A DNA stretch of 64,000 nucleotides from positions 1 to 64,000 of the forward strand of contig NZ_CAKZNK010000074.1 of NCBI RefSeq assembly GCF_937129525.1, given 5' to 3'. Of the stretch, positions 26,387 through 35,750 are shown piece by piece. Source of the DNA: an uncultured Chloroflexus sp. Its GTDB lineage: Bacteria; Chloroflexota; Chloroflexia; Chloroflexales; Chloroflexaceae. The translations under genes and the position numbers were made by a program. Position 1 is the first letter of the stretch; every line of letters begins with the position of its first letter. A model generated the notes under the pieces. That model ran no database searches and was not told the DNA's origin. It was given only the letters and a program-made list of their open reading frames with translations.

Positions 26387-29300
26387 TCAACCCTGCGCGC
26401 GCAATTCGAGCCACCGACCACTGCTGATCTGTTCCAGCCGATCGGTTAGTCGACCGCCACCTAAGAGCAATTGCTTGAGTGCCTGGTGTGGAATGGCAAT
26501 CAGTTCTAGCGGCGTTACTGCAACAACGCTGGCTACCGGCAATGTTCCGCGCAACAACTCCATCTCACCAAAAAATTCGGCAGGACCCAGTCGCGCGACC
26601 AGTCGCGCCGGTCCGCTTGGGCCGCGCTCACCTTCGTCTTGTCGCAGCACAGCGGCTTGACCGCTCGCAATGACGTAGAGTTTACCGCCGGGAAAGCCTT
26701 GCCGGATCACGACTTTGCGTGCGGCAACCGTGATCCGTTCGCTGACACGAACCAGCTCACGCAGGTGAACGCGCGGTAAATCTGCCAGCAGCGGCACTCG
26801 TTCCAACAACCGCATCCGAGCTAGCAACTCAGCCCCTTCGGCAGTATGAGGCGCTGCTTCACGCAGCATGCGTTGCAGTTCACCCGGCGGCAAGTACAAC
26901 AATTCACTCTCAATACTGGCGCGATATTCGCTGTCGGTAACCTCTTGTCCTTGCAGCTCACCGAAAAAGTCACCGCGGTGCAATTCTCGCACCTCGTCGC
27001 CGTTTCGTTCCAGGATCTCTCCTGCCTCAATCACCCAAATCCCTTTTGGTGGTTCGCCGGCTGGCAGAATGACTTCACCGGCAGCAACCCGTTGCGGTAC
27101 GAAGGCGACTGCCAGCTCGTTAAGCTCTCGGTCATCGCAGGTGGCAAACAATTCAATCTGGCGCAGCAGCCGCAGGCGCGCTTCACGGGTATCGCCAAAT
27201 GAGCGCGAAATGTCGCCCGACCACGGCATCTGTGCCAGACAGTGCCGATCAAGCGCCTCGCGTTCAGGCCACGGCAGCGCATCATATGCTGCCAGTAATG
27301 CGCGCCGGGCAAAGGTGCGACCGGCAAGTTGCTCTAGCGTTATCACGGTGTAGCGCAAGATTTCAGCATAGCGCGCTGCCTGGGCGTCCAGTGGTAGCGT
27401 CAACACTGCTGGACTGATCCGCACCTGATCGCGATCGAACGTGATTTCCCAGTTAGCCGTTGCCGCCAGCACATCCATCCGGTTATCGAGAGCGCCGGTG
27501 CGCTGCGTTCCGTAGTTGGCCCGTAGCAAACGGTACAGGCCGATGTACATGTGCCGAAAGCCATCTTGTAAGCGCGCAGTTTCGCCGAGCGCCGGTTGCA
27601 ACGGCCAGCTCAAGCCGACCAGGCTGATGCTCCGCAAGGTGATCAGATGCGTTACCCAGGCTGCTGCCCACAGGCCGGCGGCCAGTACTAGTAGCGCCAG
27701 CGTCGGCGGTGTATTGCGCCAGGTGGGTAACAGTTCGAGCAGGTAGCTACCAATCTGGACCGAAATCCCCAGCCAGAGCAGTAACCAGCTCCAAAACAGG
27801 CGCGCATCGCGTAGACTGATCAATAGCGGCAATAGCAATGCTTGTCCGATCACGCCACTGTAGATCGGGACGGCGGCAATGAGTGCCCACAGCGGGCTGT
27901 ATTCAGGATGGGCAATGCGGATCAGTTCAGCGGCGATAGCGCCAGCCGGGAAGGCTAAGGTCAGCAACAATGCGCTGGCAATCAGTTCGCCATTCCGCTG
28001 CTGATGGAGATCCACGTCTAGTAGCGCGACGAAGCCGGCCATAAGCAGCAGGGCGTAGCCGACAATCTCCATTCCTGACCAAAATCGTGCCCCGTCAGGC
28101 GCAACGAGATAACCTGCCTGCGCGATCATCTCAATCACGCTGATCAGCAGAAATCCGGCCAGAGCGCGTCCGATCCATGCCCCTTCGTAGTCTTGTTGCA
28201 AACGCACTTGAGCGACTACTGCCGTTACCCAGAGTGCGGTGAGTAATGTAGCCGTCTCAATTCCGGAACCATACTGAAGTGGGAGAAGGCTGATGGTTAC
28301 GGCCAGTAATCCAAAAGCGCCTGCCACCAGCAAGGGGTTGCGCGTATACCCGCGCCGCGCTAGCCAGACCGCCGCCGCTTTGAAGAGGCCCCAGCCGGCT
28401 AGAGCGAGACCAATGACCAGTGGGGCAATGACCAGCACAAAGAATGCGATTGCCAGGAGACGACCAATCCAGCCCCCTGACCAGAGTTCGCTCACCATGC
28501 CCGCAAACTGGCGCTGCCAGAAGAGGAATGCCATCACCATCGCCACGCCGGTATAGGCTGCGCTCAACAGACCATAGCCGGCAAAAATACGCTCGTCACG
28601 GTTGAAATCGGCGCGAGCGCGCAGTTTCTGCCAGAATGGCCCACTGATAAAAGTCAGCGCCCGGTTGCGCAGATTCGGCAGCCGTAAAGCGTCAACCAGA
28701 ATGAAATAGCCATCGAGTTCGAGCAGCGGGTTGAAGTTGAACAGGGCGGTAAGATAGGAAGCGGTCGCGATACGGCGCATCCAAAGGCCGCTAACCGTCT
28801 CTGGAGCCATCCACGCAATAATTGATGCCAGCGAACCGACCAGCAGGTCGCAGAGGGGGCCGGCCAGCGAGACCAGAATGCGGGCATGGCGTGGCGCCAG
28901 CCAGATATCGCTCGTATCGACGAACGCTGCCGGCATGCCGAAATAGAGCATGATCCCTGCCCGTGAAACCTGCCGACCGTAATGCTTGACCGCCAGCCCG
29001 TGAGCAGTTTCGTGCAACGTCAGAGTGATGAACAGCGCGATACCGAGCATCAGCATGTCAAATGCTATCCGATCGCCGCTGATCAAATCATCGCCGCTGA
29101 CACCGGGCAAGAAGTAACAGATGCCCCCGATAATCGTGATGATAACGAATAGTGCAGCAAAGAATCGGTTGAAGAGCCAGCGTCCGCCCCAACGATATAA
29201 CTGTTCAAATATCGCGTCAGCGCCGGTAAACGCCAGCGCGCGACCGTGAGTGAGGCGCAACATACGCTGGCCCAATCCTTCGGCAGTGCGCTGCTCAAGC

Positions 29301-29761
29301 TGTGTGCGCAGGTGTCGGTAAATGCCAACCGGATTATCGGTCAGAAATCCCTGCGCGCGCAGGGTTTCAATCAGCCCGGCTACTGGCAACAATTGCTTAA
29401 ACCGCAGGAAACCGATCGTCGCCAGTTGCGCGATAGTGCGACTTCCGTCCATCGCCTGCCAGATTTCACGCTCGGCAGCGCTCAGCCGCAAATAGTGGCC
29501 TTTAGGGCTGCGCAACACCGTCACCTGCTGGCCGCCTTCATTGAGCGTCTCTTCAATCACCCCTTCAATGCGCTGGGGGCAGTATTGAGCCGTATCGGCG
29601 CGTCGGCGCAAATTGCTCCATACGCCACTTTCACTGTCGGGATGTGTAGCGAGTCGGCGTTGTAGATTCTGGAAGAGCGGACGGCGCTGCGGTGGCGATG
29701 TGGCGGTATGCTCTGCCAGCGTTGCCCAGAAGCCCTGGTTGATGCGTTGCGTTTGACTCAT
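26387..29761 (-). CDS. PqqD-like/M50-type membrane protease/double cyclic-nucleotide-domain fusion
   Basis: A 1124-residue multidomain membrane protein. Residues about 63-142 resemble a PqqD-type peptide-recognition domain (LRLSAAEREIWQAMDGSRTIAQL). From about 200 a polytopic region carries an M50-type zinc site: HETAH at 250-254 and NPLLELDGYF with Asp350, both intact, as in the YydH-like putative peptide zinc metalloproteases. Many more membrane helices follow to about residue 720. The C-terminal part holds two CAP-type cyclic-nucleotide domains (about 885-985 and 1000-1110), each with an FFGE motif. The second lacks the usual arginine after it (PVAS). It suggests intramembrane proteolysis gated by a nucleotide. 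No precursor peptide or radical-SAM gene is adjacent. Start choice follows the first ATG. Confidence 0.8.
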   Translation of the reverse strand: MSQTQRINQGFWATLAEHTATSPPQRRPLFQNLQRRLATHPDSESGVWSNLRRRADTAQYCPQRIEGVIEETLNEGGQQVTVLRSPKGHYLRLSAAEREIWQAMDGSRTIAQLATIGFLRFKQLLPVAGLIETLRAQGFLTDNPVGIYRHLRTQLEQRTAEGLGQRMLRLTHGRALAFTGADAIFEQLYRWGGRWLFNRFFAALFVIITIIGGICYFLPGVSGDDLISGDRIAFDMLMLGIALFITLTLHETAHGLAVKHYGRQVSRAGIMLYFGMPAAFVDTSDIWLAPRHARILVSLAGPLCDLLVGSLASIIAWMAPETVSGLWMRRIATASYLTALFNFNPLLELDGYFILVDALRLPNLRNRALTFISGPFWQKLRARADFNRDERIFAGYGLLSAAYTGVAMVMAFLFWQRQFAGMVSELWSGGWIGRLLAIAFFVLVIAPLVIGLALAGWGLFKAAAVWLARRGYTRNPLLVAGAFGLLAVTISLLPLQYGSGIETATLLTALWVTAVVAQVRLQQDYEGAWIGRALAGFLLISVIEMIAQAGYLVAPDGARFWSGMEIVGYALLLMAGFVALLDVDLHQQRNGELIASALLLTLAFPAGAIAAELIRIAHPEYSPLWALIAAVPIYSGVIGQALLLPLLISLRDARLFWSWLLLWLGISVQIGSYLLELLPTWRNTPPTLALLVLAAGLWAAAWVTHLITLRSISLVGLSWPLQPALGETARLQDGFRHMYIGLYRLLRANYGTQRTGALDNRMDVLAATANWEITFDRDQVRISPAVLTLPLDAQAARYAEILRYTVITLEQLAGRTFARRALLAAYDALPWPEREALDRHCLAQMPWSGDISRSFGDTREARLRLLRQIELFATCDDRELNELAVAFVPQRVAAGEVILPAGEPPKGIWVIEAGEILERNGDEVRELHRGDFFGELQGQEVTDSEYRASIESELLYLPPGELQRMLREAAPHTAEGAELLARMRLLERVPLLADLPRVHLRELVRVSERITVAARKVVIRQGFPGGKLYVIASGQAAVLRQDEGERGPSGPARLVARLGPAEFFGEMELLRGTLPVASVVAVTPLELIAIPHQALKQLLLGGGRLTDRLEQISSGRWLELRAQG

Positions 29762-29896
29762 GCGTAATGTTGTATTTCTCGCAGTGTGATATATCAGTGG
29801 TACATGCTCAAAAACGAACTATTCCTGCGGCTTTTTCATCATAAAATAGGTATAGCGCATTCTAAACCTGAACGGTTCCGTGCCTCAATTGTATCA

Positions 29897-29925
29897 TTGA
29901 CAGCGCTATGAAACCTGGGTACGAT
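29897..29925 (+). promoter_or_regulatory. Promoter for a leaderless epimerase mRNA
   Basis: TTGACA (29897-29902), a 17-bp spacer ending in TGGG, and TACGAT (29920-29925) end six bases before the ATG at 29932. The transcript should start at the start codon itself, and no ribosome binding site is visible. Confidence 0.6.
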
Positions 29926-29931
29926 GCTATT

Positions 29932-30873
29932 ATGAGTAAAAAACGCATCATCATTACCGGCGCGACCGGCCTGATTGGTCGCAAGCTGGTGGCCGAACTC
30001 CGCAACGATTACGAGCTGGTGATTTTTAGTCGTGACCCGGCGCGAGCGCGCGCCGCGCTACCCGGCGCAGTCGATTACGTGGCCTGGCAACCCGCCGAAC
30101 AAGGGCCCTGGGCCGCAGCTATTGACGGCGCATGGGGTGTGATCCATCTGGCTGGCGCGCCGATTTCTGGTGGCTTGCTGGGCAAACGCTGGACTCCGGA
30201 ATACAAAGCCGAGATCCGTGATAGCCGCGTGATCGGTACTCGTGGCATCGTCAATGCCATGGCGACCGCGCAGCAACGTCCTGCCGTCTTCGTCTGTGCC
30301 TCGGCAGTTGGCTACTATGGCTTCTATCGCGACAACACTCCACTGGATGAAGATGCTCCTCCCGGACGCGATTTTCTCGCTCAGGTCTGCGTAGCCTGGG
30401 AAGCCGAAGCGGCGAAGGCTGAGCAGCTCGGCGTCCGCGTGGTCAGGTTGCGCACTGGTCTGGTGCTCGATCCCGACTCAGGCGCGTTGCCCCAAATCAT
30501 GTTACCGTTCAAACTGATGACTGGCGGCCCTATTCTGCCGGGAACTCAGGTCTATCCCTGGATTCATCCGGCTGATGAGATCGGCCTCATTCGCTTTGCG
30601 CTCGAACGCGAGGATGTGCGCGGGCCGCTCAACGCTGTTGCGCCTGGCGCGCTCGCCAACCGTGATTTTGCCGCCATTCTCGGCAAGGTACTTGGCTCGC
30701 CGTCCTGGTTACCGGTGCCCGAATTCAGCCTGCGCATCGCGCTCGGTGAAATGGCCGATCTGGTTGTGTATGGTCAGAATGCTATCCCGCGCAAAGCGCT
30801 TGCGCTCGGTTACCAGTTTCAGTTCCCTCAGCTCGAGCCGGCATTGCGCGATTTGCTTAATCTGTCCCATTGA
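29932..30873 (+). CDS. TIGR01777-type epimerase (YfcH/SulA family SDR)
   Basis: A 313-residue extended short-chain dehydrogenase-like protein. The N-terminal ITGATGLIGRKLV is the NAD(P)-binding glycine motif. HLAGAPI, the CASAVGYYG active-site region (Ser and Tyr-x-x-x type) and the C-terminal DUF1731 segment (ALALGYQFQFPQLEPALRDLL) place it in the YfcH family. Its physiological substrate is unknown. I chose MSKKRI at 29932 because it starts the Rossmann fold and coincides with the predicted transcription start; an ATG at 29908 falls within the promoter spacer. Confidence 0.88.
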   Translation: MSKKRIIITGATGLIGRKLVAELRNDYELVIFSRDPARARAALPGAVDYVAWQPAEQGPWAAAIDGAWGVIHLAGAPISGGLLGKRWTPEYKAEIRDSRVIGTRGIVNAMATAQQRPAVFVCASAVGYYGFYRDNTPLDEDAPPGRDFLAQVCVAWEAEAAKAEQLGVRVVRLRTGLVLDPDSGALPQIMLPFKLMTGGPILPGTQVYPWIHPADEIGLIRFALEREDVRGPLNAVAPGALANRDFAAILGKVLGSPSWLPVPEFSLRIALGEMADLVVYGQNAIPRKALALGYQFQFPQLEPALRDLLNLSH

Positions 30874-31395
30874 AAGACATCTGACAATTTGCAACTCAAC
30901 TCGCTGGATTTGCCAGCCTTCCTTTCATCCACGGGGTGACGTGTCGCGTCGCCCCGTTTGCTCACCGTAGCGAGGATAGGGGTGCGATCAATCTCCTCTG
31001 CTGCGGGGAAAGGAGTTCCTCGCTCGCGTCACACTCCGGTATCTTCTCCTCGGTTATTGCAAGGATGCGAGCGCATGAAGTGCGCTCGCTGTCTCAAGAG
31101 CGCGAGCGAACGCTAAACAGAGCAGCAAGCATCTGCTTGCCGTGAATGCAGAATGGGAAGTGTCCACGCAAGCGCAGGGTGCAGCAGCGCTGCGCTCTAC
31201 CGTATCTGGCGCAATGATATGCGGCATGTGGGTGTGTTGGGTCATCACTGCGGGATTGTCTCCTCACCTTTCCACCATCCTGCGCAGAGTAGGGAACGCG
31301 CGAGAATCTCATCAACTTCTTACACACCTCTAACCAAACATTAAAATCTGCCTACCATCATGGCCTCAGTGAAACAAACTACAGGAGGTTTCGCA
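30874..31395. other. Structured intergenic region before htrA
   Basis: No gene is recognised. It contains the terminator at 30931-30960 and a perfect 9-bp hairpin, GCGAGCGCA (31067-31075) with TGCGCTCGC (31081-31089). A GCAAGCA/TGCTTGC hairpin follows near 31124-31140. A possible promoter for htrA is TTACAC (31320-31325), 16 bp, TAAAAT (31342-31347). Whether the hairpins belong to an RNA is open. Confidence 0.5.
30931..30960 (+). terminator. Hairpin terminator after the epimerase gene
   Basis: ACGGGGTGACG (30931-30941) pairs with CGTCGCCCCGT (30947-30957) with one G-T pair, and a few T residues follow. Confidence 0.6.
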
Positions 31396-32571
31396 ATGAG
31401 CGTCAACCGTCTCGCTTTAATCTTCGTCTTCTTACTCGGTATTGTTATCGGTGTCGCTGGCGGTGGCGCCGCCGGTGGTCTGGCCGGGTATCTCATCTCG
31501 CGTCAAGCCGTGACCCAGCTTTCGGCAACTGTGTCAGCAGTGGACGCTCAACCTGTCGTCGTGAATGCTCCGGTCTCAACATCCGAACCGGCGCAATCGC
31601 TGTCTGAAACAGTGATTGTCAGCCTCTCTGATGCAATGGTTGCAGCAGTCAAGCGGGTTGCGCCGGCAGTAGTAACGGTAACGGTTGAATCCAGTACCGG
31701 TCGTGGTAGCGGTAGCGGGGTGATCATTAATGATCAAGGCTACATTATCACCAACAACCATGTGGTCGAGAACGGTCGCCGCTATTACATCCTCTTTGCC
31801 GACGGATCGCGCCGTGAAGCGCAACTGGTGGGCACCGACTCGCTCAATGACATCGCCGTGTTGAAGGTTGATGGTGAAGTGCCCGGCGTGGCCGCAATCG
31901 GCGATTCGGCAGCGTTGCAGCCCGGCGAGACGGTGCTGGCTATCGGTAGCCCACTGGGGAACTTCCGCAACACGGTGACTGCCGGTGTGGTCAGCGCCCT
32001 CAACCGTTCAGTGCCGGGTAGCGGCATGGAAGGACTTATTCAGACCGATGCCGCGATCAACAGTGGCAATAGCGGTGGGCCCTTGATCAACCTGAAAGGC
32101 GAAGTAGTTGGCATCAACACAATGGTCGTGCGCAACGACCTCGGCTTTGGCACTAGCGCGCCCGTGGAAGGACTGGGATTTGCCGTCCCAAGCAGCATCT
32201 TTGCCAACGTCGCCGATCAGATCATTCGCACCGGTCAGGTACGCTATCCCTTCCTCGGCATTACCTACCTGATGATCGATGGTGAAGTGGCGGCGCAATA
32301 CAATCTGCCGGTGCAAAACGGCGCATTCATTAGCTCCGGTATCAGCGGACAGTCCGCCGTGTTGCCCAATACTGCCGCTGCCCAGGCTGGCCTGCGTGAA
32401 GGTGATATCATCACGGCTGTCAATGACCAGCGGCTCGACGCCAATACCTCGCTGCGTCAGTTGCTCTTGCAGTACCGGCCCGGCGATACCGTCGAGCTGA
32501 CAATTCTCCGCAACGGTCAAGAGCAGAAGGTAACGGTGACACTGGGTGAGCGGCCAAACAATCTGCGCTAA
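31396..32571 (+). CDS. htrA: HtrA/DegP-family serine protease
   Basis: A 391-residue membrane-anchored protease of the extracytoplasmic stress-response type. An N-terminal hydrophobic segment (about 5-35) anchors it. The trypsin-like domain has His122 (TNNHVV), Asp152 (LNDIAVLKV) and Ser226 (GNSGGP). One PDZ domain follows from about residue 290 (REGDIITAVNDQRL). The start at 31396 is fixed by AGGAGG (31383-31388) at good spacing. It probably degrades damaged proteins on the outer face of the membrane. Confidence 0.95.
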   Translation: MSVNRLALIFVFLLGIVIGVAGGGAAGGLAGYLISRQAVTQLSATVSAVDAQPVVVNAPVSTSEPAQSLSETVIVSLSDAMVAAVKRVAPAVVTVTVESSTGRGSGSGVIINDQGYIITNNHVVENGRRYYILFADGSRREAQLVGTDSLNDIAVLKVDGEVPGVAAIGDSAALQPGETVLAIGSPLGNFRNTVTAGVVSALNRSVPGSGMEGLIQTDAAINSGNSGGPLINLKGEVVGINTMVVRNDLGFGTSAPVEGLGFAVPSSIFANVADQIIRTGQVRYPFLGITYLMIDGEVAAQYNLPVQNGAFISSGISGQSAVLPNTAAAQAGLREGDIITAVNDQRLDANTSLRQLLLQYRPGDTVELTILRNGQEQKVTVTLGERPNNLR

Positions 32572-32582
32572 ACGCATGCAGG

Positions 32583-32609
32583 GGCGAGATGGGGAGCACC
32601 CGTCTCGCC
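32583..32609. terminator. Hairpin between convergent htrA and Nudix genes
   Basis: GGCGAGATGGG (32583-32593) and CCCGTCTCGCC (32599-32609) pair over 11 bp with one G-T pair. There is no U-tract. Position suggests a bidirectional terminator. Confidence 0.55.
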
Positions 32610-32616
32610 TCACGCA

Positions 32617-33276
32617 TCAAGTTGTCAAACCTCGCCCGTTCCATCCCACCCGTCGTAGTCGGGCGACAAACTCGCTTAAGAGCAGCGCCGTCGCTCCCCA
32701 TACCTTGTAGCCATTGAGGGCAAAAAATGGCACTCGCATCTGCATTCCGTTCCGCTCCCAGATCTCTTCCCGCCTGATAGCGGGATCGAATAGCATCGCC
32801 AGCGGCACGGTGAACACGGCATCGACCTCTTCGGGATCGTGCTGCGGTTCAAATGGTTCTGGATAGACACCCACGACGGGCGTCAGATAGTTGTTGCTCG
32901 GTGGAATGTAAAAGGTTGTCAGTGCGCCCAGCACCTCAACCTTGCCCGGATCGATGCCGATCTCTTCGTGTGCTTCGCGCAATGCTGCTCCTGTTGCGCC
33001 ATTGTCGATCGGATCGATCCCGCCACCCGGCAGCGAGACTTCGCCGCGATGGGTAGTGACTCGACTTGAACGCACGGTCAACGGGAAATACCATTCATTG
33101 TGGCGCGGGAAGAGCAGCAGAAGCGCCGCCGACTGGCGTGGCTGCACGCCCGGCGGTGGCGTAAATGGCCGCAACGGCGTGCCGTCGAGGCGGCGCAAAA
33201 TCAATATCTCATCAAGCGATGGTGGTGGTTCGTCCAACGCCTGCCGAATTCGATCAATCAGGTCGCTCCAGCGCAT
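32617..33276 (-). CDS. Nudix hydrolase, CoA-pyrophosphatase type
   Basis: A 219-residue Nudix protein. The box (GGGIDPIDNGATGAALREAHEEIGI) has the essential REAHEE core, and the preceding FPLTVRSSRVTTHRGEVSLPGG matches the extra motif of coenzyme A pyrophosphatases (NudL/Pcd1 family), in which an Asp takes the first Glu position. It would cleave CoA or acyl-CoA to acyl-phosphopantetheine and 3',5'-ADP. The start at 33276 is preceded by GGGAGG at 8 nt. Its closeness to panB-panC, both feeding CoA synthesis, fits but is not proof of a shared role. Confidence 0.88.
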   Translation of the reverse strand: MRWSDLIDRIRQALDEPPPSLDEILILRRLDGTPLRPFTPPPGVQPRQSAALLLLFPRHNEWYFPLTVRSSRVTTHRGEVSLPGGGIDPIDNGATGAALREAHEEIGIDPGKVEVLGALTTFYIPPSNNYLTPVVGVYPEPFEPQHDPEEVDAVFTVPLAMLFDPAIRREEIWERNGMQMRVPFFALNGYKVWGATALLLSEFVARLRRVGWNGRGLTT

Positions 33277-33404
33277 AGTATCGCCTCCCATCCTGTTTCG
33301 TATTCCTGTATTGTAATGCTAATTGGTCGCGCGCTTGCCGTCTTAGCGTTTCTTCGCTACAATCCACACCATCAACACCGGTTATTCCCCATGAGGAGGC
33401 GCGC

Positions 33405-34757
33405 GTGTACAACCTGCAAGAACAGATTCAGGCCGATCACGACTATCTCATCCATCCACTCACCCATCCTACCGCCCACCAAAACCCAAAAATTTGGGTC
33501 GCCGGTCGTGGCGCAATCGTTATCGACGCCGAGGGGCGCGAGTATATCGATGGACTGAGCGGTCTATGGAATGTCAATGTTGGCCACGGGCGCGAAGAAT
33601 TGGCCGAAGCCGCCTGTGCGCAGATGAAACAACTGGCCTACTATTCATCTTACGTTGGTTCGACCAATCTACCCGCCATCCAACTGGCGCGGAAATTGAG
33701 TGAGCTGTTCTACCCGAGTATCAACCATTTCTTCTTCACGTCGGGTGGCGCCGAGAGCACGGAAAGCTCTTTCAAGACGGCGCGCTTCTACTGGAAGGCC
33801 GTTGGTAAACCGGAAAAGGTGAAGTTCATTTCGCGCATGAAGGGTTATCACGGGGTAACCATGGCCGCGATGAGCGCTACCGGCTTGCCGGCATACTGGC
33901 CCATGTTTGAGCCGCGAGTGCCCGGTTTCATCCACATTGAGTCGCCCTACCCCTATCGGTTTGTCAATCCGACTCCTCATCTTAGCGACGGCGTGGCTGC
34001 CGCGAATCTGCTCGAAGAAGCTATTTTGCGCGAAGGTCCTGAAACAGTGGCTGCCTTCATTGCCGAGCCGGTTCAGGGTGCCGGTGGCGTTATTCCACCC
34101 CAAGACGACTATTTCCAGCGGATCCGTGAAATCTGTGATCAATACGATGTCCTTTTGATCAGCGACGAGGTTATTACCGGTTTTGGTCGCACCGGTCGCT
34201 GGTTCGGGTTGGAACACTACGGGATCGAACCTGATATTGTTCAGTTCGCAAAAGGGATCACCTCTGGCTACATTCCGCTCGGCGGTATCGGCGTTAGTGA
34301 TCGCATCTATGAAGCTATTGAGTCGGTTCCGCCCGACAAGCGCTGGATGCACGCCTTTACCTATTCCGGACATCCGACTGCCTGCGCTGTTGCGCTGGCC
34401 AATATCGCGATCATCGAGCGAGAGGGTCTGGTGCAGCGCGCTGCCGAAGTTGGTGACTATATGCAGCGTCGATTGCAGGAGTTGTACGCCTTGCCTCACG
34501 TTGGCAACGCGCGCGGTAAAGGGATGATGGCTGGGGTCGAGCTGGTTGCCGATACCGCAACTAAAGAACCCTTCCCGGCCAGCGCCAATGTCGGCGCGCG
34601 TGTCCAGAAAGAGATGACGGCGCGCGGTCTGTTTACGCGCGTTGTTGGCGATACAATCTGTCTGGCGCCGCCACTGGTGACAACCTGTGAACAGATCGAT
34701 CAAATCGTACAGATAATGGCCGAAGCCATCGAAGCAACGGTCGCGACGATAAGCTAG
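33405..34757 (+). CDS. Class III (omega) aminotransferase
   Basis: A 450-residue PLP enzyme. The PLP lysine is Lys283 in FAKGITSGYIPLGG, and LLISDEVITGFGRTG holds the conserved aspartate. The family includes beta-alanine/pyruvate and putrescine/pyruvate transaminases. The start is a GTG at 33405 with GAGGAGG five bases upstream; a nearby ATG at 33391 is out of frame. Because the next genes make pantothenate from beta-alanine, a beta-alanine substrate is plausible but unproven. The gene is convergent with panC, not in one operon with it. Confidence 0.88.
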   Translation: MYNLQEQIQADHDYLIHPLTHPTAHQNPKIWVAGRGAIVIDAEGREYIDGLSGLWNVNVGHGREELAEAACAQMKQLAYYSSYVGSTNLPAIQLARKLSELFYPSINHFFFTSGGAESTESSFKTARFYWKAVGKPEKVKFISRMKGYHGVTMAAMSATGLPAYWPMFEPRVPGFIHIESPYPYRFVNPTPHLSDGVAAANLLEEAILREGPETVAAFIAEPVQGAGGVIPPQDDYFQRIREICDQYDVLLISDEVITGFGRTGRWFGLEHYGIEPDIVQFAKGITSGYIPLGGIGVSDRIYEAIESVPPDKRWMHAFTYSGHPTACAVALANIAIIEREGLVQRAAEVGDYMQRRLQELYALPHVGNARGKGMMAGVELVADTATKEPFPASANVGARVQKEMTARGLFTRVVGDTICLAPPLVTTCEQIDQIVQIMAEAIEATVATIS

Positions 34758-34814
34758 CGTATGCCGGCCTGAAGGGAATGGCGCGCCGATCTCGCAGACC
34801 GGCGCGCCGCGCCA

Positions 34815-35651
34815 CTAAGGTGTTAACGGCCAGTTATCGATCAACCGCACCTGATCGAATCGCACCGCCAGCGAGAGCAGTGCCCCCTCTACCCCGATCT
34901 GATCAAGCTCGCGCAACGTCTGCGGATGGGCAACACTCACATAGTCCGGTTTTGCCAAAGGTTCGCTTGCCAGCACCTCACGCATCAATGCTCGCAGCGC
35001 CTCTCCGCTCCGTTCACCAGCCGCATAACGCTCGGCGGCGGCTCGCAACGCCCGGTACAACACTGGCGCCGCTGCCCGCTGTTCACGATTAAGATACACG
35101 TTGCGGCTACTCAGGGCCAGCCCGTCAGGTTCCCGTACCGTCGGTACAATCACAATCTCAACCGGCATGTTCAGATCGCGCACCATTTGTCGCGCGACCA
35201 CCGTTTGCTGCGCATCTTTCTGCCCAAAATAGCTTCTGGTCGGTTGCACAATATTCAGCAGTTTGCAAACCACGGTAGCGACGCCGCGGAAATGTCCGGG
35301 TCGCGCGGCTCCCTCTAACACCTCATCGGCAGCAGGTTGAATAACGTAGGTACCGAATCCGGCTGGATACATCTCTTCTACCGATGGCACAAATACCAGA
35401 TCAACCCCGGCTGCCTCAAGCAGGGCCAGATCGCGTTCCGGATCGCGTGGATACCGCGCATAATCTTCATTGGGGCCAAACTGAGTCGGATTGACAAAGA
35501 TGCTAACCGCCACTGCCGGACACTCACTGCGGGCGCGTTCAACCAGCGCCAGATGTCCCTGATGGAGATAGCCCATCGTCGGCACAAAGCCCAGCTCGCC
35601 GAACGCGGCCCGCGCTCGCCGAAAATCAGCAATTGTTTGTAACACTTTCAT
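34815..35651 (-). CDS. panC: Pantothenate synthetase
   Basis: A 278-residue PanC, joining pantoate and beta-alanine with ATP to make pantothenate. It has the nucleotidyl-transferase motifs PTMGYLHQGHLALV (HxGH) and VSIFVNPTQFGP, GQKDAQQ for substrate binding and LALSSRNVYL. I chose ATG 35651 (MKVLQT) because AAGGA sits at normal distance from it and is too close to the ATG at 35657. panB lies about 100 bp upstream in the same direction, so both are likely cotranscribed. Confidence 0.96.
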   Translation of the reverse strand: MKVLQTIADFRRARAAFGELGFVPTMGYLHQGHLALVERARSECPAVAVSIFVNPTQFGPNEDYARYPRDPERDLALLEAAGVDLVFVPSVEEMYPAGFGTYVIQPAADEVLEGAARPGHFRGVATVVCKLLNIVQPTRSYFGQKDAQQTVVARQMVRDLNMPVEIVIVPTVREPDGLALSSRNVYLNREQRAAAPVLYRALRAAAERYAAGERSGEALRALMREVLASEPLAKPDYVSVAHPQTLRELDQIGVEGALLSLAVRFDQVRLIDNWPLTP

Positions 35652-35750
35652 AGCCATATCCTTTTATGGTGGTGATCAACGTTGATCAAAACCAATTTGT
35701 GACACGCAGGTCAGTTCATCCCTTTCACCTCTGCTATTCACCAGGATGTC

